DNA of 64,000 nt from an uncultured Clostridia bacterium (lineage in GTDB: Bacteria; Bacillota; Clostridia; Christensenellales; UBA1242): assembly GCA_947053595.1 (NCBI GenBank), contig CAMRSX010000002.1, positions 62,001 through 126,000 on the forward strand, in the 5' to 3' direction. Below are positions 9,727 through 17,642 of the stretch, piece by piece (position 1 is the first letter of the stretch; the number at the start of each line of letters is the position of its first letter). A model generated the notes under the pieces. It did no database searches and was not told where the DNA came from. It saw only the letters and a list, made by a program, of their open reading frames with translations. The position numbers and the translations under genes were made by a program.

Positions 9727-9793
9727 ATAGCAAATTTCTTGATGTTAACAAGCAAATTTCTTCATAAAAAAGCAATAAATAAAATTTTTTCTA

Positions 9794-9822
9794 TTGACAA
9801 CAAGCAATTTTAGTGATAAAAT
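9794..9822 (+). promoter_or_regulatory. Promoter of the nifS-nifU pair
   Basis: TTGACA (9794-9799), exactly 17 bases, then TAAAAT (9817-9822) preceded by TGA, an extended -10. It lies 65 bases before the nifS start codon. Confidence 0.75.
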
Positions 9823-9887
9823 TGAAGATAGGAAAACTGCCGCATTTTTATGGCGGAAATTCAAGGAAATTTAAAAGGAAAGGATTT

Positions 9888-11063
9888 ATGGAAAGAAGAA
9901 TTTATCTCGACAACGCTTCCACAACCTACGTTTCAAACGAAGTTTTGACAGAAATGCTTCCTTGCTTCAACACACTGTATGGCAATGCAGGTGCTTTGCA
10001 CAGCTTGGGAAGAGATGCTGTTGCAATCATTGACAGGGCAAGGGACAGAATCAAAACTGCCATCAATGCAAAAAAAGCAAATGAAATTTATTTCACCAGT
10101 GGTGGCACAGAGGCTGACAACTGGGCAATCTTGGGCGTTGCACATGCAAATGTCAACAAAGGGAAGCACATCATCACCAGCCAAATCGAGCATCACGCAG
10201 TGCTTCACGCGTGTCAACAGCTTGAAAAAGAGGGTTTTGAAGTGACATATCTTCCAGTTGATGAAAATGGACTTGTCAAACTTCCAGAACTTCTGCACGC
10301 AATCAAAAAAGACACCACGCTCATTTCAATCATGTCTGTCAACAACGAAGTTGGAACCATTCAAAACATCAAAGCCATTGCCAAAATTGCACATGACTAT
10401 GGCATTTTGTTTCACACAGACGCTGTTCAGGCAATTGGAAATGTCAAGATTGACGTTCAGGACATGGAAATTGATTTGCTTTCAATGTCTGCGCACAAGC
10501 TTCATGGGCCAAAAGGCGTTGGAGCTTTGTATGTCAAAAACGGCGTGAGAATTGACCCAATCACATATGGCGGCGAAAGCCAAGAAAGAGGCAAGCGCTC
10601 TGGAACAGAAAATGTGCCAAGCATTGCAGGTTTTGGCAAAGCGGTTGAAATTGCCAACAGAAACTATATCATAAACAACAAAAAACTTAAGAGCGTGAGA
10701 GATTATTTTCTTGAGAAACTTTCTGAAAAGTTGGAACATTTTCAGGTTAATGGGCATCCACATCAAAAGACAAATGCCATTTTGAATGTTTCGTTTTATG
10801 GAATTGAAGGCGAATCCATCATGATGTTGTTGGATTTGGCAGGAATTTGTGTTTCAACAGCTTCTGCATGCACATCCAAAAGCCTTCTTCCTTCACATGT
10901 CTTGAAAGCCATGGGCGTGCCAGACGAAATTGCACAGAGCTCTGTCAGATTTTCTTTTGGAACAAACATCTCAAAATCTGATGTGGATTATGTTGTTGAA
11001 CAACTTCAAAAGGTGGTTGCAAAACTTCGTGCAATTTCACCAGTTCAAGCAGGGAGGTTTTAA
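9888..11063 (+). CDS. nifS: Cysteine desulfurase (NifS/IscS family)
   Basis: 391 residues. PLP enzyme that takes sulfur from L-cysteine as a persulfide and passes it to the scaffold encoded next. The PLP lysine is in SAHKLHGPKG at about residue 204. The upstream His motif is SQIEHHA. The persulfide cysteine is in STASACTSKS near residue 328. LDNAST at the N-terminus is the family signature. The ATG at 9888 has AAAAGGAAAGGA in front and matches the usual N-terminus; a longer frame upstream has no support. nifU follows after 2 bases. Confidence 0.95.
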   Translation: MERRIYLDNASTTYVSNEVLTEMLPCFNTLYGNAGALHSLGRDAVAIIDRARDRIKTAINAKKANEIYFTSGGTEADNWAILGVAHANVNKGKHIITSQIEHHAVLHACQQLEKEGFEVTYLPVDENGLVKLPELLHAIKKDTTLISIMSVNNEVGTIQNIKAIAKIAHDYGILFHTDAVQAIGNVKIDVQDMEIDLLSMSAHKLHGPKGVGALYVKNGVRIDPITYGGESQERGKRSGTENVPSIAGFGKAVEIANRNYIINNKKLKSVRDYFLEKLSEKLEHFQVNGHPHQKTNAILNVSFYGIEGESIMMLLDLAGICVSTASACTSKSLLPSHVLKAMGVPDEIAQSSVRFSFGTNISKSDVDYVVEQLQKVVAKLRAISPVQAGRF

Positions 11064-11065
11064 TT

Positions 11066-11485
11066 ATGTACAGCAAAACAGTTATTGAAAGATTTCAAAA
11101 TCCTCGCAATGCTGGCGCAATGAAAGGCGCAAACGGCATTGGCGAAGTTGGCAACGCTGCATGTGGCGACATCATGAAGATGTATCTTAAGATTGATGAC
11201 AATGGCGTGATTGAAAGCGCAAAGTTTAAAACCTTTGGCTGCTGCGCTGCCATTGCTTCCACAGACATGGCTTGCGACCTCATCAAAGGCAAAACCATTG
11301 ACGAAGCTTTGAAAGTGACAAACAAAGATGTGCTTGATTTGTTGGGGGAACTTCCACCACACAAAATTCACTGCAGCATTTTGGCGGAAGAATCCATTCA
11401 CGCAGCCGTTCAGGATTATTACAAAAAAAGAGAAAAAGAGCTTAAAAAAGCACAGAAGGCAGCAGCTGAAGCTGAGGCGGAATAA
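11066..11485 (+). CDS. nifU: Fe-S cluster scaffold protein NifU/IscU
   Basis: 139 residues. Scaffold on which [2Fe-2S] clusters are built with sulfur from NifS. The three ligand cysteines are visible in NAACGD, FGCCAA and HCSILAE. The protein is a single U-type domain without the NfuA-like C-terminal part and ends in an Ala/Glu-rich tail. GGGAGG inside the nifS end gives the ribosome binding site. A strong terminator follows 8 bases after the stop. No other Fe-S genes (suf, isc co-chaperones) are next to it. Confidence 0.93.
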   Translation: MYSKTVIERFQNPRNAGAMKGANGIGEVGNAACGDIMKMYLKIDDNGVIESAKFKTFGCCAAIASTDMACDLIKGKTIDEALKVTNKDVLDLLGELPPHKIHCSILAEESIHAAVQDYYKKREKELKKAQKAAAEAEAE

Positions 11486-11492
11486 GATTAAA

Positions 11493-11525
11493 AAACATCT
11501 TGCAAAGGTGCAGGATGTTTTTTTT
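11493..11525 (+). terminator. Terminator of the nifS-nifU operon
   Basis: A 12-bp stem (AAACATCTTGCA with TGCAGGATGTTT, one G-U pair) and an AAGG loop are followed by eight T. Confidence 0.9.
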
Positions 11526-12000
11526 ATTGCAGTTGCTGATAACTTATTTAAAAAAAAATCTTGAAAAAATCTTAAAAATATTTTATAAAAAAACTTAGCA
11601 ACATCTCGCGAAATTTACTTTTTGCTTTTATTTTTTTGCGTCCAAAAATAAAGCACATGCGCAGAGGATGAAAAAAGCTTTAAAAGTTACACACACATAC
11701 ACATTGTCATATAAGATTAAGAGATTAAAATGTCATCAAAAAGCAAGAGAAAATATGAAACATTCTTAAAAATTTTGAAAGGAAAACATAAGGGAAAACA
11801 ATCAAACAACAAGATGTTTTTCAATCAAACAAAAAAACATCAAAATTGCATAACACACAACATATTGACAGTGTTATGCACTCCCCTACACAAAATATAG
11901 CATATCTCTGCGTAAAACCTGTCTTTTGCGAATAGTTTTGGATTATGAAATAACGGACAAAACTGTGTTCGCCCAACGAATTTTCACTGAAGAAAAATTT
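11526..12000. other. 475-base AT-rich intergenic region
   Basis: No convincing gene is seen. It holds one palindrome at 11848-11879 (GCATAACAC and GTGTTATGC, a perfect 9-bp pair 14 bases apart), related to the dispersed GTGGTGTTATGC family. The region separates the rightward 0-11.5 kb block from the leftward 12-35 kb block, so it is a convergent end. Confidence 0.6.
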
Positions 12001-12600
12001 TCATTTCTCTTCTTTTTTATATTCCTTCAAAATTTCAACCACTTCTGCATCGCCCACAAAAAGAATTTCCTTGCTTTCTTTTTTTGATGTTTGGTCTTGG
12101 CTCCAAAACTTTTCTGCAAGTTCTTTATATTCGTTGAAGGACAAACCACTTCTGCCAATTCCAAAGTCTTTAACATAAAAAACTTCGCCGCAAAGTTTCA
12201 CAGAAATTGCTTGATATTGTTTTTGTGGAGCCCTTTGTTTCATTATATCCATATTCTTTTTGGCAATGTCTCCCGTATCGGACAGATACATACACCTAAA
12301 TCTGGAAGGAAGGAAAGGAAACTTCTCTTTTCTCACCTCTTCCAAAGCAATCTCGCGCATAAACAAGTCATAATTTGCCAGTGCATCATAGGTGTCAAAC
12401 AACAAAGCTTTGTTTTTCCAAAATCCCCTCTTCTTGGCGTGCTGAAGTGTAAGCCAATGAAGTGGTGTGCCATTTTTGTTGAAAGCAGCATCAAAAATCT
12501 TCATCTGTCCATTTGGCTGGTCGCCAAAGTGCAGCTGGTCGCCCACCTTATAGTTTCTGTCAGTTGCAACCTGATATAAAATCAAATCCTTAACTTGCAT
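12001..12600 (-). CDS. Hypothetical protein, possibly DUF2441-like
   Basis: 199 residues from the ATG at 12600, which has AGGAGAG just upstream. The N-terminus (YKVGDQLHFGDQPNGQ, then GTPLHW) and the central LALEEVRKEKFP-like and SRFRCMYLSD parts resemble small Bacillota proteins of unknown function that I associate with DUF2441. This link is from memory and weak. A conserved-looking DFGIGRSGLSFNEYKELAEKFW segment lies near the C-terminus. No membrane segment or signal peptide. It is an isolated gene between tgt and the intergenic region. Confidence 0.6.
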   Translation of the reverse strand: MQVKDLILYQVATDRNYKVGDQLHFGDQPNGQMKIFDAAFNKNGTPLHWLTLQHAKKRGFWKNKALLFDTYDALANYDLFMREIALEEVRKEKFPFLPSRFRCMYLSDTGDIAKKNMDIMKQRAPQKQYQAISVKLCGEVFYVKDFGIGRSGLSFNEYKELAEKFWSQDQTSKKESKEILFVGDAEVVEILKEYKKEEK

Positions 12601-12610
12601 TCCCTCTCCT

Positions 12611-12747
12611 TTTGTCATTCTGAGTTGACATTCTCGGGGCGCTCTTGACGGGTGCATTCGCTTTTCTCACAATACTTCCGCCTTGTTTCTTATTGTCATT
12701 CTGCCCGAAGCGTAGCGAAGTGAAAGAATCTCTGTCCGCTTTGACAA
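12611..12747. repeat. GTCATTCT...AGAATC palindromic repeats (copy i)
   Basis: TTGTCATTCTG (from 12693) and AGAATC (12725-12730) close a hairpin with inner arms GAAGCG/CGAAG. Further out TTTGACAA (12740-12747) pairs again with TTGTCA. A partial second copy starts at 12611. Relatives are at 18625 (inside a gene), 45856, 53990, 54043 and 56711. Confidence 0.65.
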
Positions 12748-12771
12748 TAGCTGAAGAATGCCCATCAATTT

Positions 12772-13890
12772 TTAAATCTTGTATGTTTTTCTAAATTCTG
12801 CCAAAAATTCTGGGAAATAGTCGCCCAAAATTGCTTTGCGCGTTTTCTCTGCCAAGTTAATCAAAAAACGCAAGTTGTGAATGGAAAGCAGTTCTGCACC
12901 CAACATCTCCCCTGCATTGATGAGATGGCGGATGTAAGCACGGCTGTAATGGCGGCATGCATAGCAATCGCAACCTTCTTCTATGGCGCGAAAATCTTCC
13001 TTATATTGGCTGTTTTTAACCACCATTTTGCCGGTTTTTGTGAAGGCTGTGCCATTTCTGGCAATGCGCGTTGGAAGCACGCAGTCCATCATGTCCACTC
13101 CGCGTGCAAAGCCCTCAACAAGACAATCTGGGCTGCCCACGCCCATCAAATAGCGTGGCATATCGTGCGGCAAAATTGGGTGCAAAAAGTCCAACATTTC
13201 ATACATATCGCTTTTTGCCTCGCCAACCGAAAGCCCGCCAATGGCAATGCCGCACTTGGCATAAGGCGTGCAATATTCTGCGCATTTCTTTCGCAAATCT
13301 TTATATAAATTGCCCTGAACAATTGGAAACAACACATGGTTGCCGCCCTGATGAGCCTTGGCGCATCTTTCCAGCCAAATTTTTGTTAGCTCTGCCGCCT
13401 TTTCGGCTTCGGCATAAGTGCCCGGAGCCTCCGTGCATTGGTCCAAAGCCATGTTGATGTCGCTGTCCAAAGATTTCTGTATGTCCATGCAAAGCTCTGG
13501 CGTCATCATAAACTTCTGCCCACTTAAGTGAGATTGAAATTCCACGCCCGCCTCAGAAACTTTGCGCAATTTTGAAAGCGAAAACACCTGAAACCCGCCG
13601 CTGTCTGTGAGGATGGGCTTGTCCCAATTCATAAATGTGTGCAGCCCGCCGGCTTTTTCAACAATCTCGTGCCCCGGACGCAAAAAAAGATGATATGTGT
13701 TTGACAGAATAATTTGTGCCCCCATTTCGTCCAAATCTTCTCTTCTAAGCCCTTTCACGGTTGCTTGCGTTCCAACCGGCATAAACACTGGCGTTTTGAT
13801 GTCCCCACGTGGCGTGTGCAAAATGCCTGCTCTCGCCCCAGTGACAGGGCAAATTTTTTCAATTTCAAAGCTAAAATTACAGTCTTTCAT
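12772..13890 (-). CDS. tgt: Queuine tRNA-ribosyltransferase (TGT)
   Basis: 372 residues. Exchanges guanine 34 in tRNA(Tyr/His/Asp/Asn) for preQ1, the first tRNA step of queuosine synthesis. The nucleophile and general acid-base aspartates sit in DSGGFQVFSL and in MDCVLPTR. Zinc ligands are Cys, Cys, Cys and His in CDCYACRHYS plus SIHNLRF. The N-terminus (FEIEKICPVTGARAG) is normal. The ribosome binding site (AAAGGAAA) is somewhat far, about 12 bases. queA, the next enzyme of the pathway, lies upstream. Confidence 0.97.
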   Translation of the reverse strand: MKDCNFSFEIEKICPVTGARAGILHTPRGDIKTPVFMPVGTQATVKGLRREDLDEMGAQIILSNTYHLFLRPGHEIVEKAGGLHTFMNWDKPILTDSGGFQVFSLSKLRKVSEAGVEFQSHLSGQKFMMTPELCMDIQKSLDSDINMALDQCTEAPGTYAEAEKAAELTKIWLERCAKAHQGGNHVLFPIVQGNLYKDLRKKCAEYCTPYAKCGIAIGGLSVGEAKSDMYEMLDFLHPILPHDMPRYLMGVGSPDCLVEGFARGVDMMDCVLPTRIARNGTAFTKTGKMVVKNSQYKEDFRAIEEGCDCYACRHYSRAYIRHLINAGEMLGAELLSIHNLRFLINLAEKTRKAILGDYFPEFLAEFRKTYKI

Positions 13891-13924
13891 AATTTTTTAA
13901 TTTCCTTTAAACATCTTTATTTTC

Positions 13925-13943
13925 AACACTGCAAAGCAGTGTT
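13925..13943. repeat. Perfect 8-bp hairpin upstream of tgt
   Basis: AACACTGC and GCAGTGTT are separated by AAA. It lies in the transcribed queA-tgt spacer, 35 bases upstream of the tgt start. No T run follows on the minus strand, so it is not a simple terminator. It may act as a processing or stability hairpin. Confidence 0.5.
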
Positions 13944-14007
13944 CAGATTATCAAATTTCACACTTTTGAAAAAGCGTCTAAATGGTTCTTCAAAGGTGTT
14001 CTTTTGG

Positions 14008-14083
14008 TGGAAAAAGATTGGAACGGAGAACCGAAGATTTAGGCGTTAGACTTAGCCATGTCGCCGTCATAAATTTTTGGTTC
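14008..14083. repeat. Two-copy hairpin element overlapping the queA 3' end
   Basis: The arms at 14028-14041 (GAACCGAAGATTTA) and 14070-14083 (TAAATTTTTGGTTC) pair, enclosing AGGCGTTAG and GCCGTC. The right arm contains the last codons of queA. A relative with the same order of blocks lies at about 54176-54260, including the upstream GGAA-AG-TGG-GAGAA-CC part. Confidence 0.5.
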
Positions 14084-15128
14084 CTCCCCAGATTAACATC
14101 GCGTCGCCAAAGCTGAAGAAACGATATTTTTCTTTCACAGCCGTTTTGTAGAGCGAAAGCGTTTTGTCAATGTTTCCCACAAACGCCGATACAAGCATGA
14201 TGAGCGTGCTTTCTGGCAAGTGAAAATTTGTGATGAGCGCGTCCACAATTTTAAATTTGTATGGTGGATAAATGAAAATCTTAGTTTCTCGCTTTTGTGG
14301 CTGCAGCAAGCCATTTTCAACCACCGCGCTTTCAAGCGTTCTCACTGAAGTTGTGCCCACGGCAATAATCCTTCTGCCCTCCGCCTTTGCTTTGTTGATG
14401 GCATCTGCCACTTCCTTGGTCACCTCAAAATATTCGCTGTGCATCTCGTGATTTAAGATGTTATCCTCTTTCACCGGTCTGAAAGTGCCAAGCCCAACAT
14501 GAAGCAGCACATGCAAAACTTCCACGCCCTTTGCCCTAAGCTTTTCAAGCAGCTGTGGCGTGAAGTGAAGCCCCGCTGTTGGCGCCGCGCTGGAGCCCTC
14601 CACCTTGGCATAGACGGTTTGATATCGCTCTTGATTTTTCAATTTCTCTTTGATGTATGGTGGAAGTGGCATGGTGCCAATTTCCATAAGGTGCTCTTCA
14701 AAGGTTTTGCTTGGCAAATAATCAAACTTCACCTTGCAAGCGCCATATTCGCCTTTGTCTGTCACAACGCACTTGATGTTTTGGTTGAACACAATTTCTG
14801 TTCCAACTGCCAGCCTTTTTGCTGGCTTTGAGATGACTTCCCAAGTGAATAAATCCAGCCGCTTTTGCAGCAGAATTTCAATTTTTGCCCCTGTGGTTGC
14901 CTTAAAGCCAAAAAGCCTTGCTGGCAAAACACGCGTGTTGTTGACAACCAAAACATCGCCCGCTTTCACAAAATCCAAGATGTCATAAAAGTGCCTGTGC
15001 TCTGTTTCGCCCGTTTCGCGATTGAAACACAAAAGCCGCGAGTGGTCCCTTGGCTCAATTGGCGTTTGAGCAATAAGCTCCTCGGGCAAATCATAAAAAT
15101 ATGTGCTTCTTAAAACTTCTCTCTGCAT
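14067..15128 (-). CDS. queA: S-adenosylmethionine:tRNA ribosyltransferase-isomerase
   Basis: 353 residues. Transfers and rearranges the ribosyl part of SAM onto preQ1-tRNA to give epoxyqueuosine. Family features in order are YDLPEELIAQTP, DHSRLL near the N-terminus, VVNNTRVLPARLFG, then AAPTAGLHFT and VLLHVGLGTFRPV. The C-terminus has NFHLPESTLIMLVSAF. AAGGAGCG precedes the ATG. It lies between ruvB and tgt, an order common in Clostridia. Its last codons form one arm of a dispersed hairpin. Confidence 0.96.
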   Translation of the reverse strand: MQREVLRSTYFYDLPEELIAQTPIEPRDHSRLLCFNRETGETEHRHFYDILDFVKAGDVLVVNNTRVLPARLFGFKATTGAKIEILLQKRLDLFTWEVISKPAKRLAVGTEIVFNQNIKCVVTDKGEYGACKVKFDYLPSKTFEEHLMEIGTMPLPPYIKEKLKNQERYQTVYAKVEGSSAAPTAGLHFTPQLLEKLRAKGVEVLHVLLHVGLGTFRPVKEDNILNHEMHSEYFEVTKEVADAINKAKAEGRRIIAVGTTSVRTLESAVVENGLLQPQKRETKIFIYPPYKFKIVDALITNFHLPESTLIMLVSAFVGNIDKTLSLYKTAVKEKYRFFSFGDAMLIWGGTKNL

Positions 15129-15163
15129 AACGCTCCTTTCTAAGTTGATGTGTTTCTGCTTTA

Positions 15164-16171
15164 TTATTTCTCTGGATATGTGATGCCAAGATGGTGATAT
15201 GCGTTTTCAAGAGCAATGCGCCCGCGTGGAGTGCGCGCAACAAAGCCAAGCTGCAACAGATATGGCTCATACACATCCTCAATGGTGCCAGAGTCTTCGC
15301 AAATGGTGGCAGAAAGTGTATCCAAACCAACTGGGCCGCCACCAAATTTATAGATGATGCTCTCCAAAATTTTGCGGTCGATGAAGTCCAGACCCAACTC
15401 GTCAATTTCCATCTTGGCAAGTGCCTCATCTGTGATTTCTTTTGTGATTTTGCCTGTGCCAATAACTTCGGCATAGTCTCTCACGCGCTTCAGCAGCCTG
15501 TTGGCAATTCGAGGCGTTCCGCGAGAGCGTTTGGCAATGTCAAGACTGGCGCCATCGTCAATGTCAATTTTCAGGATGCGAGCTGAGCGCGAGATTATTT
15601 CTTGCAGTTCGTTGTCCGCATACAGCTCTAAGCGGCAGATGACGCCAAAGCGGTCGCGCAGTGGGCTGGTGAGCATTCCTGCCCTTGTTGTTGCGCCAAT
15701 CAGTGTGAAAGGTTGAATTTTGAGGCGCATATTTTTTGCAGAAGGCCCCTTTCCCACAATGAAATCAAGCGCAAAGTCTTCCATGGCAGGATATAGAATT
15801 TCTTCCACCGTCTTATTGAGTCTGTGGATTTCATCAATGAAAAGCACATCGTTTTTGCCAAGATTGGTGAGAATGGCAGCAAGGTCGGCAGCATGCTCAA
15901 TTGCAGGTCCGCTTGTCACCTTAAACTGGCTGCCAAGTTCGTTGGCAATGATGTGAGAAAGCGTGGTTTTCCCAAGCCCCGGTGGTCCATACAACAAAAC
16001 ATGGTCAAGAGCATCCTTTCTTGACTTTGCAGCTTTGATGTAAATTCCCAAGCTTTCCTTAATTTTTTGTTGTCCAACATATTCCTCAAGGCTGGTTGGC
16101 CTGAGCGAATTTTCAATTTCGGCATCTGTCCAGTTTTTGCTGCTGGTGATAAATCTATCTTGTTGTTCCAT
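15164..16171 (-). CDS. ruvB: Holliday junction branch migration helicase RuvB
   Basis: 335 residues. AAA+ motor that with RuvA drives branch migration of Holliday junctions. Walker A (GPPGLGKTT) is near residue 62 and Walker B (FIDEIHR) follows. GATTRAG and the sensor 2 region ([12 protein letters not shown]) are present. A C-terminal winged-helix DNA-binding domain ends in [16 protein letters not shown] lies before the ATG. ruvA and ruvC are the next genes upstream on the same strand, though both spacers carry palindromic repeats. Confidence 0.97.
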   Translation of the reverse strand: MEQQDRFITSSKNWTDAEIENSLRPTSLEEYVGQQKIKESLGIYIKAAKSRKDALDHVLLYGPPGLGKTTLSHIIANELGSQFKVTSGPAIEHAADLAAILTNLGKNDVLFIDEIHRLNKTVEEILYPAMEDFALDFIVGKGPSAKNMRLKIQPFTLIGATTRAGMLTSPLRDRFGVICRLELYADNELQEIISRSARILKIDIDDGASLDIAKRSRGTPRIANRLLKRVRDYAEVIGTGKITKEITDEALAKMEIDELGLDFIDRKILESIIYKFGGGPVGLDTLSATICEDSGTIEDVYEPYLLQLGFVARTPRGRIALENAYHHLGITYPEK

Positions 16172-16194
16172 TTTTCTTCCTTTTAACTACATCT

Positions 16195-16237
16195 TGTGGT
16201 GTTATGCAGAGTTTTGTTGTGCATACCACACACCATA
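16195..16237. repeat. Dispersed GTGGTGTTATGC-type palindrome, copy 3
   Basis: TGTGGTGTTATGC (16195-16207) and GCATACCACACACCATA (16221-16237) form an imperfect hairpin between the ruvA stop and the ruvB start. Confidence 0.55.
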
Positions 16238-16243
16238 TTGTAT

Positions 16244-16843
16244 TTATCTTCCAAGTTCTCGCAGCACTTTCAAAATGATTTCCTCGGCTGTTGTGCCGCT
16301 GCTGACCTTGGCTCTTGCCAAGCGATATGCCTCATTTTTGTTCACTCCAAGGCTGATGAGCGTTTCAACTGCATCGTTAAGTGCGGTTTCGTTGAAGTCT
16401 TGCTCAATTTCAAACCCATCAACAAGCGGCAAGCCATGTGAAGAGATTTTGTCCTTAAGTTCCAAACAAATACGCTCGGCAGTTTTTTTGCCCAAGCCCT
16501 TGATTTTTGAAAGCGAGTTGCTGTCGCCGCTTATGATGCTCATCAAAAGTTCAGAAAGTTTCATGCCAGAAAGCACGCCAATGGCACTTTTTGGCCCAAC
16601 TCCCGAAACGGTGATGAGTTTCAAAAATAGTGCTTTTTCCTCTTCGGTGGCAAAACCATAAAGGCACACGCCTGTGTTTTCGCTCACTTGAAGATATGTC
16701 AGCACCTTGCAGGTTTCCCCTTGCATTGGAAGCGCATCCAGCGTGTTGTTGGAAATGGCAAGCTCATATCCCACGCCATTGACATTCACCACGCAAATAT
16801 TCTCTCGTTTTTCTTCAATTGTTCCAATCAAAAATGAAATCAT
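16244..16843 (-). CDS. ruvA: Holliday junction DNA-binding protein RuvA
   Basis: 199 residues. Tetramer that holds the four-way junction and recruits RuvB. The N-terminal OB-fold starts MISFLIGTIEEKR. The two helix-hairpin-helix motifs are visible as VSGVGPKSAIGVLSG and IKGLGKKTAERICLEL. The C-terminal RuvB-binding domain (LISLGVNKNEAYRLA) is complete. The ribosome binding site GGGAGGGG stands directly against the 3' arm of the structured repeat at 16847-17008, which therefore forms its 5' leader. Confidence 0.96.
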   Translation of the reverse strand: MISFLIGTIEEKRENICVVNVNGVGYELAISNNTLDALPMQGETCKVLTYLQVSENTGVCLYGFATEEEKALFLKLITVSGVGPKSAIGVLSGMKLSELLMSIISGDSNSLSKIKGLGKKTAERICLELKDKISSHGLPLVDGFEIEQDFNETALNDAVETLISLGVNKNEAYRLARAKVSSGTTAEEIILKVLRELGR

Positions 16844-16846
16844 TTC

Positions 16847-17008
16847 CCCTCCCGAAAACTGCGCTTTGGCTCATTTTTGACATCAATATGTCAAAAAGTT
16901 TCGCTCTGACGCTTGTTTTCTCCTTCCTCTTGCCAAACGAAAATCGCATTCCGCTTCGTTTCATTGGCGATTTTGCGAGGCTCTCTCGCGAAGCCCATCA
17001 CAGCAAGT
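16847..17008 (-). repeat. Structured leader repeat, copy 1 (before ruvA)
   Basis: 162-base element in the ruvC-ruvA spacer, nearly the same as 54653-54814 (about ten substitutions and one 1-base gap by eye). On the minus strand it runs into the ruvA ribosome binding site. It can fold as an outer stem (GAAAAC/GTTTTC with GCG/CGC), an inner hairpin (TTTTTGACAT/ATGTCAAAAA) and two upstream hairpins (AAAATCGC/GCGATTTT and GCGAG/CTCGC). Confidence 0.75.
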
Positions 17009-17038
17009 TATAATGAGCTTTCAACTTCCAAACAAAAA

Positions 17039-17530
17039 TTACACAATGCCGTTCACATTCAAATTTGGATTGATTTGGCTGTGACACAACGCCACGGCAA
17101 GTGCGTCCGCTGCGTCGTCTGGCTTTGGCACTTTCTCCAAGCCCAGCACTGCCTTCACCATAAACTGCATCTGCTTTTTGTCTGCCCGTCCATTGCCAGT
17201 GAGAGCTTGCTTAATTTGCATTGGCGTATATTCAAAAATTCGTTCACAATGCTTTTGCGCCGTCAGAATAATCACGCCGCGCGCCTCCGCCACTGGGATG
17301 ACAGTGGTTTGATTGTGAAAATAAAACAATTCTTCCACTGCAACCTCGTCTGGTCGATATCTTTCAAACAGCACCCTAAGCGCCTCTTCAATCTGCATCA
17401 GCCTCACTGGAAGAGTGTTTTCTTTTGGCGTTTCAATTACGCCATAGTCCACCACTGCGTTGTTTCTGTGGGTGTCAATAATTCCATAGCCCACAATTCC
17501 ATAGCCGGGGTCAATTCCTAAAATTCTCAT
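17039..17530 (-). CDS. ruvC: Holliday junction resolvase RuvC
   Basis: 163 residues. Endonuclease that cuts Holliday junctions symmetrically. The RNase H-like fold starts at RILGIDPGYGIVGYG with the first catalytic Asp at residue 7. VEELFYFHNQTT supplies the Glu. The C-terminal DAADALAVALCH holds the last acidic residues. The ATG at 17530 has no ribosome binding site and lies 6 bases after a TACAAT box, so translation is probably leaderless. yebC lies upstream on the same strand, behind a terminator. Confidence 0.95.
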   Translation of the reverse strand: MRILGIDPGYGIVGYGIIDTHRNNAVVDYGVIETPKENTLPVRLMQIEEALRVLFERYRPDEVAVEELFYFHNQTTVIPVAEARGVIILTAQKHCERIFEYTPMQIKQALTGNGRADKKQMQFMVKAVLGLEKVPKPDDAADALAVALCHSQINPNLNVNGIV

Positions 17531-17536
17531 GATAAC

Positions 17537-17566
17537 ATTGTAATAAAAAACACCCCATTTTGTCAA
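17537..17566 (-). promoter_or_regulatory. Promoter of ruvC giving a leaderless mRNA
   Basis: On the minus strand TTGACA (17566-17561), 18 bases, TACAAT (17542-17537), then 6 bases and the ruvC ATG. The predicted start point is the A of the ATG. The -35 box lies inside the loop and 3' arm of the preceding terminator. Confidence 0.65.
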
Positions 17567-17583
17567 ACAAAAGCGGGATGTTT
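17544..17583 (-). terminator. Second terminator after yebC
   Basis: Minus-strand stem AAACATCCCGCTTTTGT with ACAAAATGGGGTGTTT, a TTG loop and a following T run. It overlaps the ruvC promoter. Confidence 0.65.
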
Positions 17584-17622
17584 AGACTTTGTTTTTTTAT
17601 ATAAGCCTTGTAGTCACAAAAT

Positions 17623-17642
17623 AAAAAAGGGCTTTCAGCCCT
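17623..17642 (-). terminator. Terminator overlapping the yebC stop codon
   Basis: Minus-strand AGGGCT, GAA loop, AGCCCT and six T. The stop codon TGA is part of the hairpin. Confidence 0.8.

Noticed and set aside
13891..14066. Possible preQ1 riboswitch upstream of tgt
   Set aside because: The spacer has a perfect hairpin, but I find no preQ1-I or preQ1-II core (no short C-rich loop followed by an A-rich tail pairing into it), and a repeat element explains much of the sequence.
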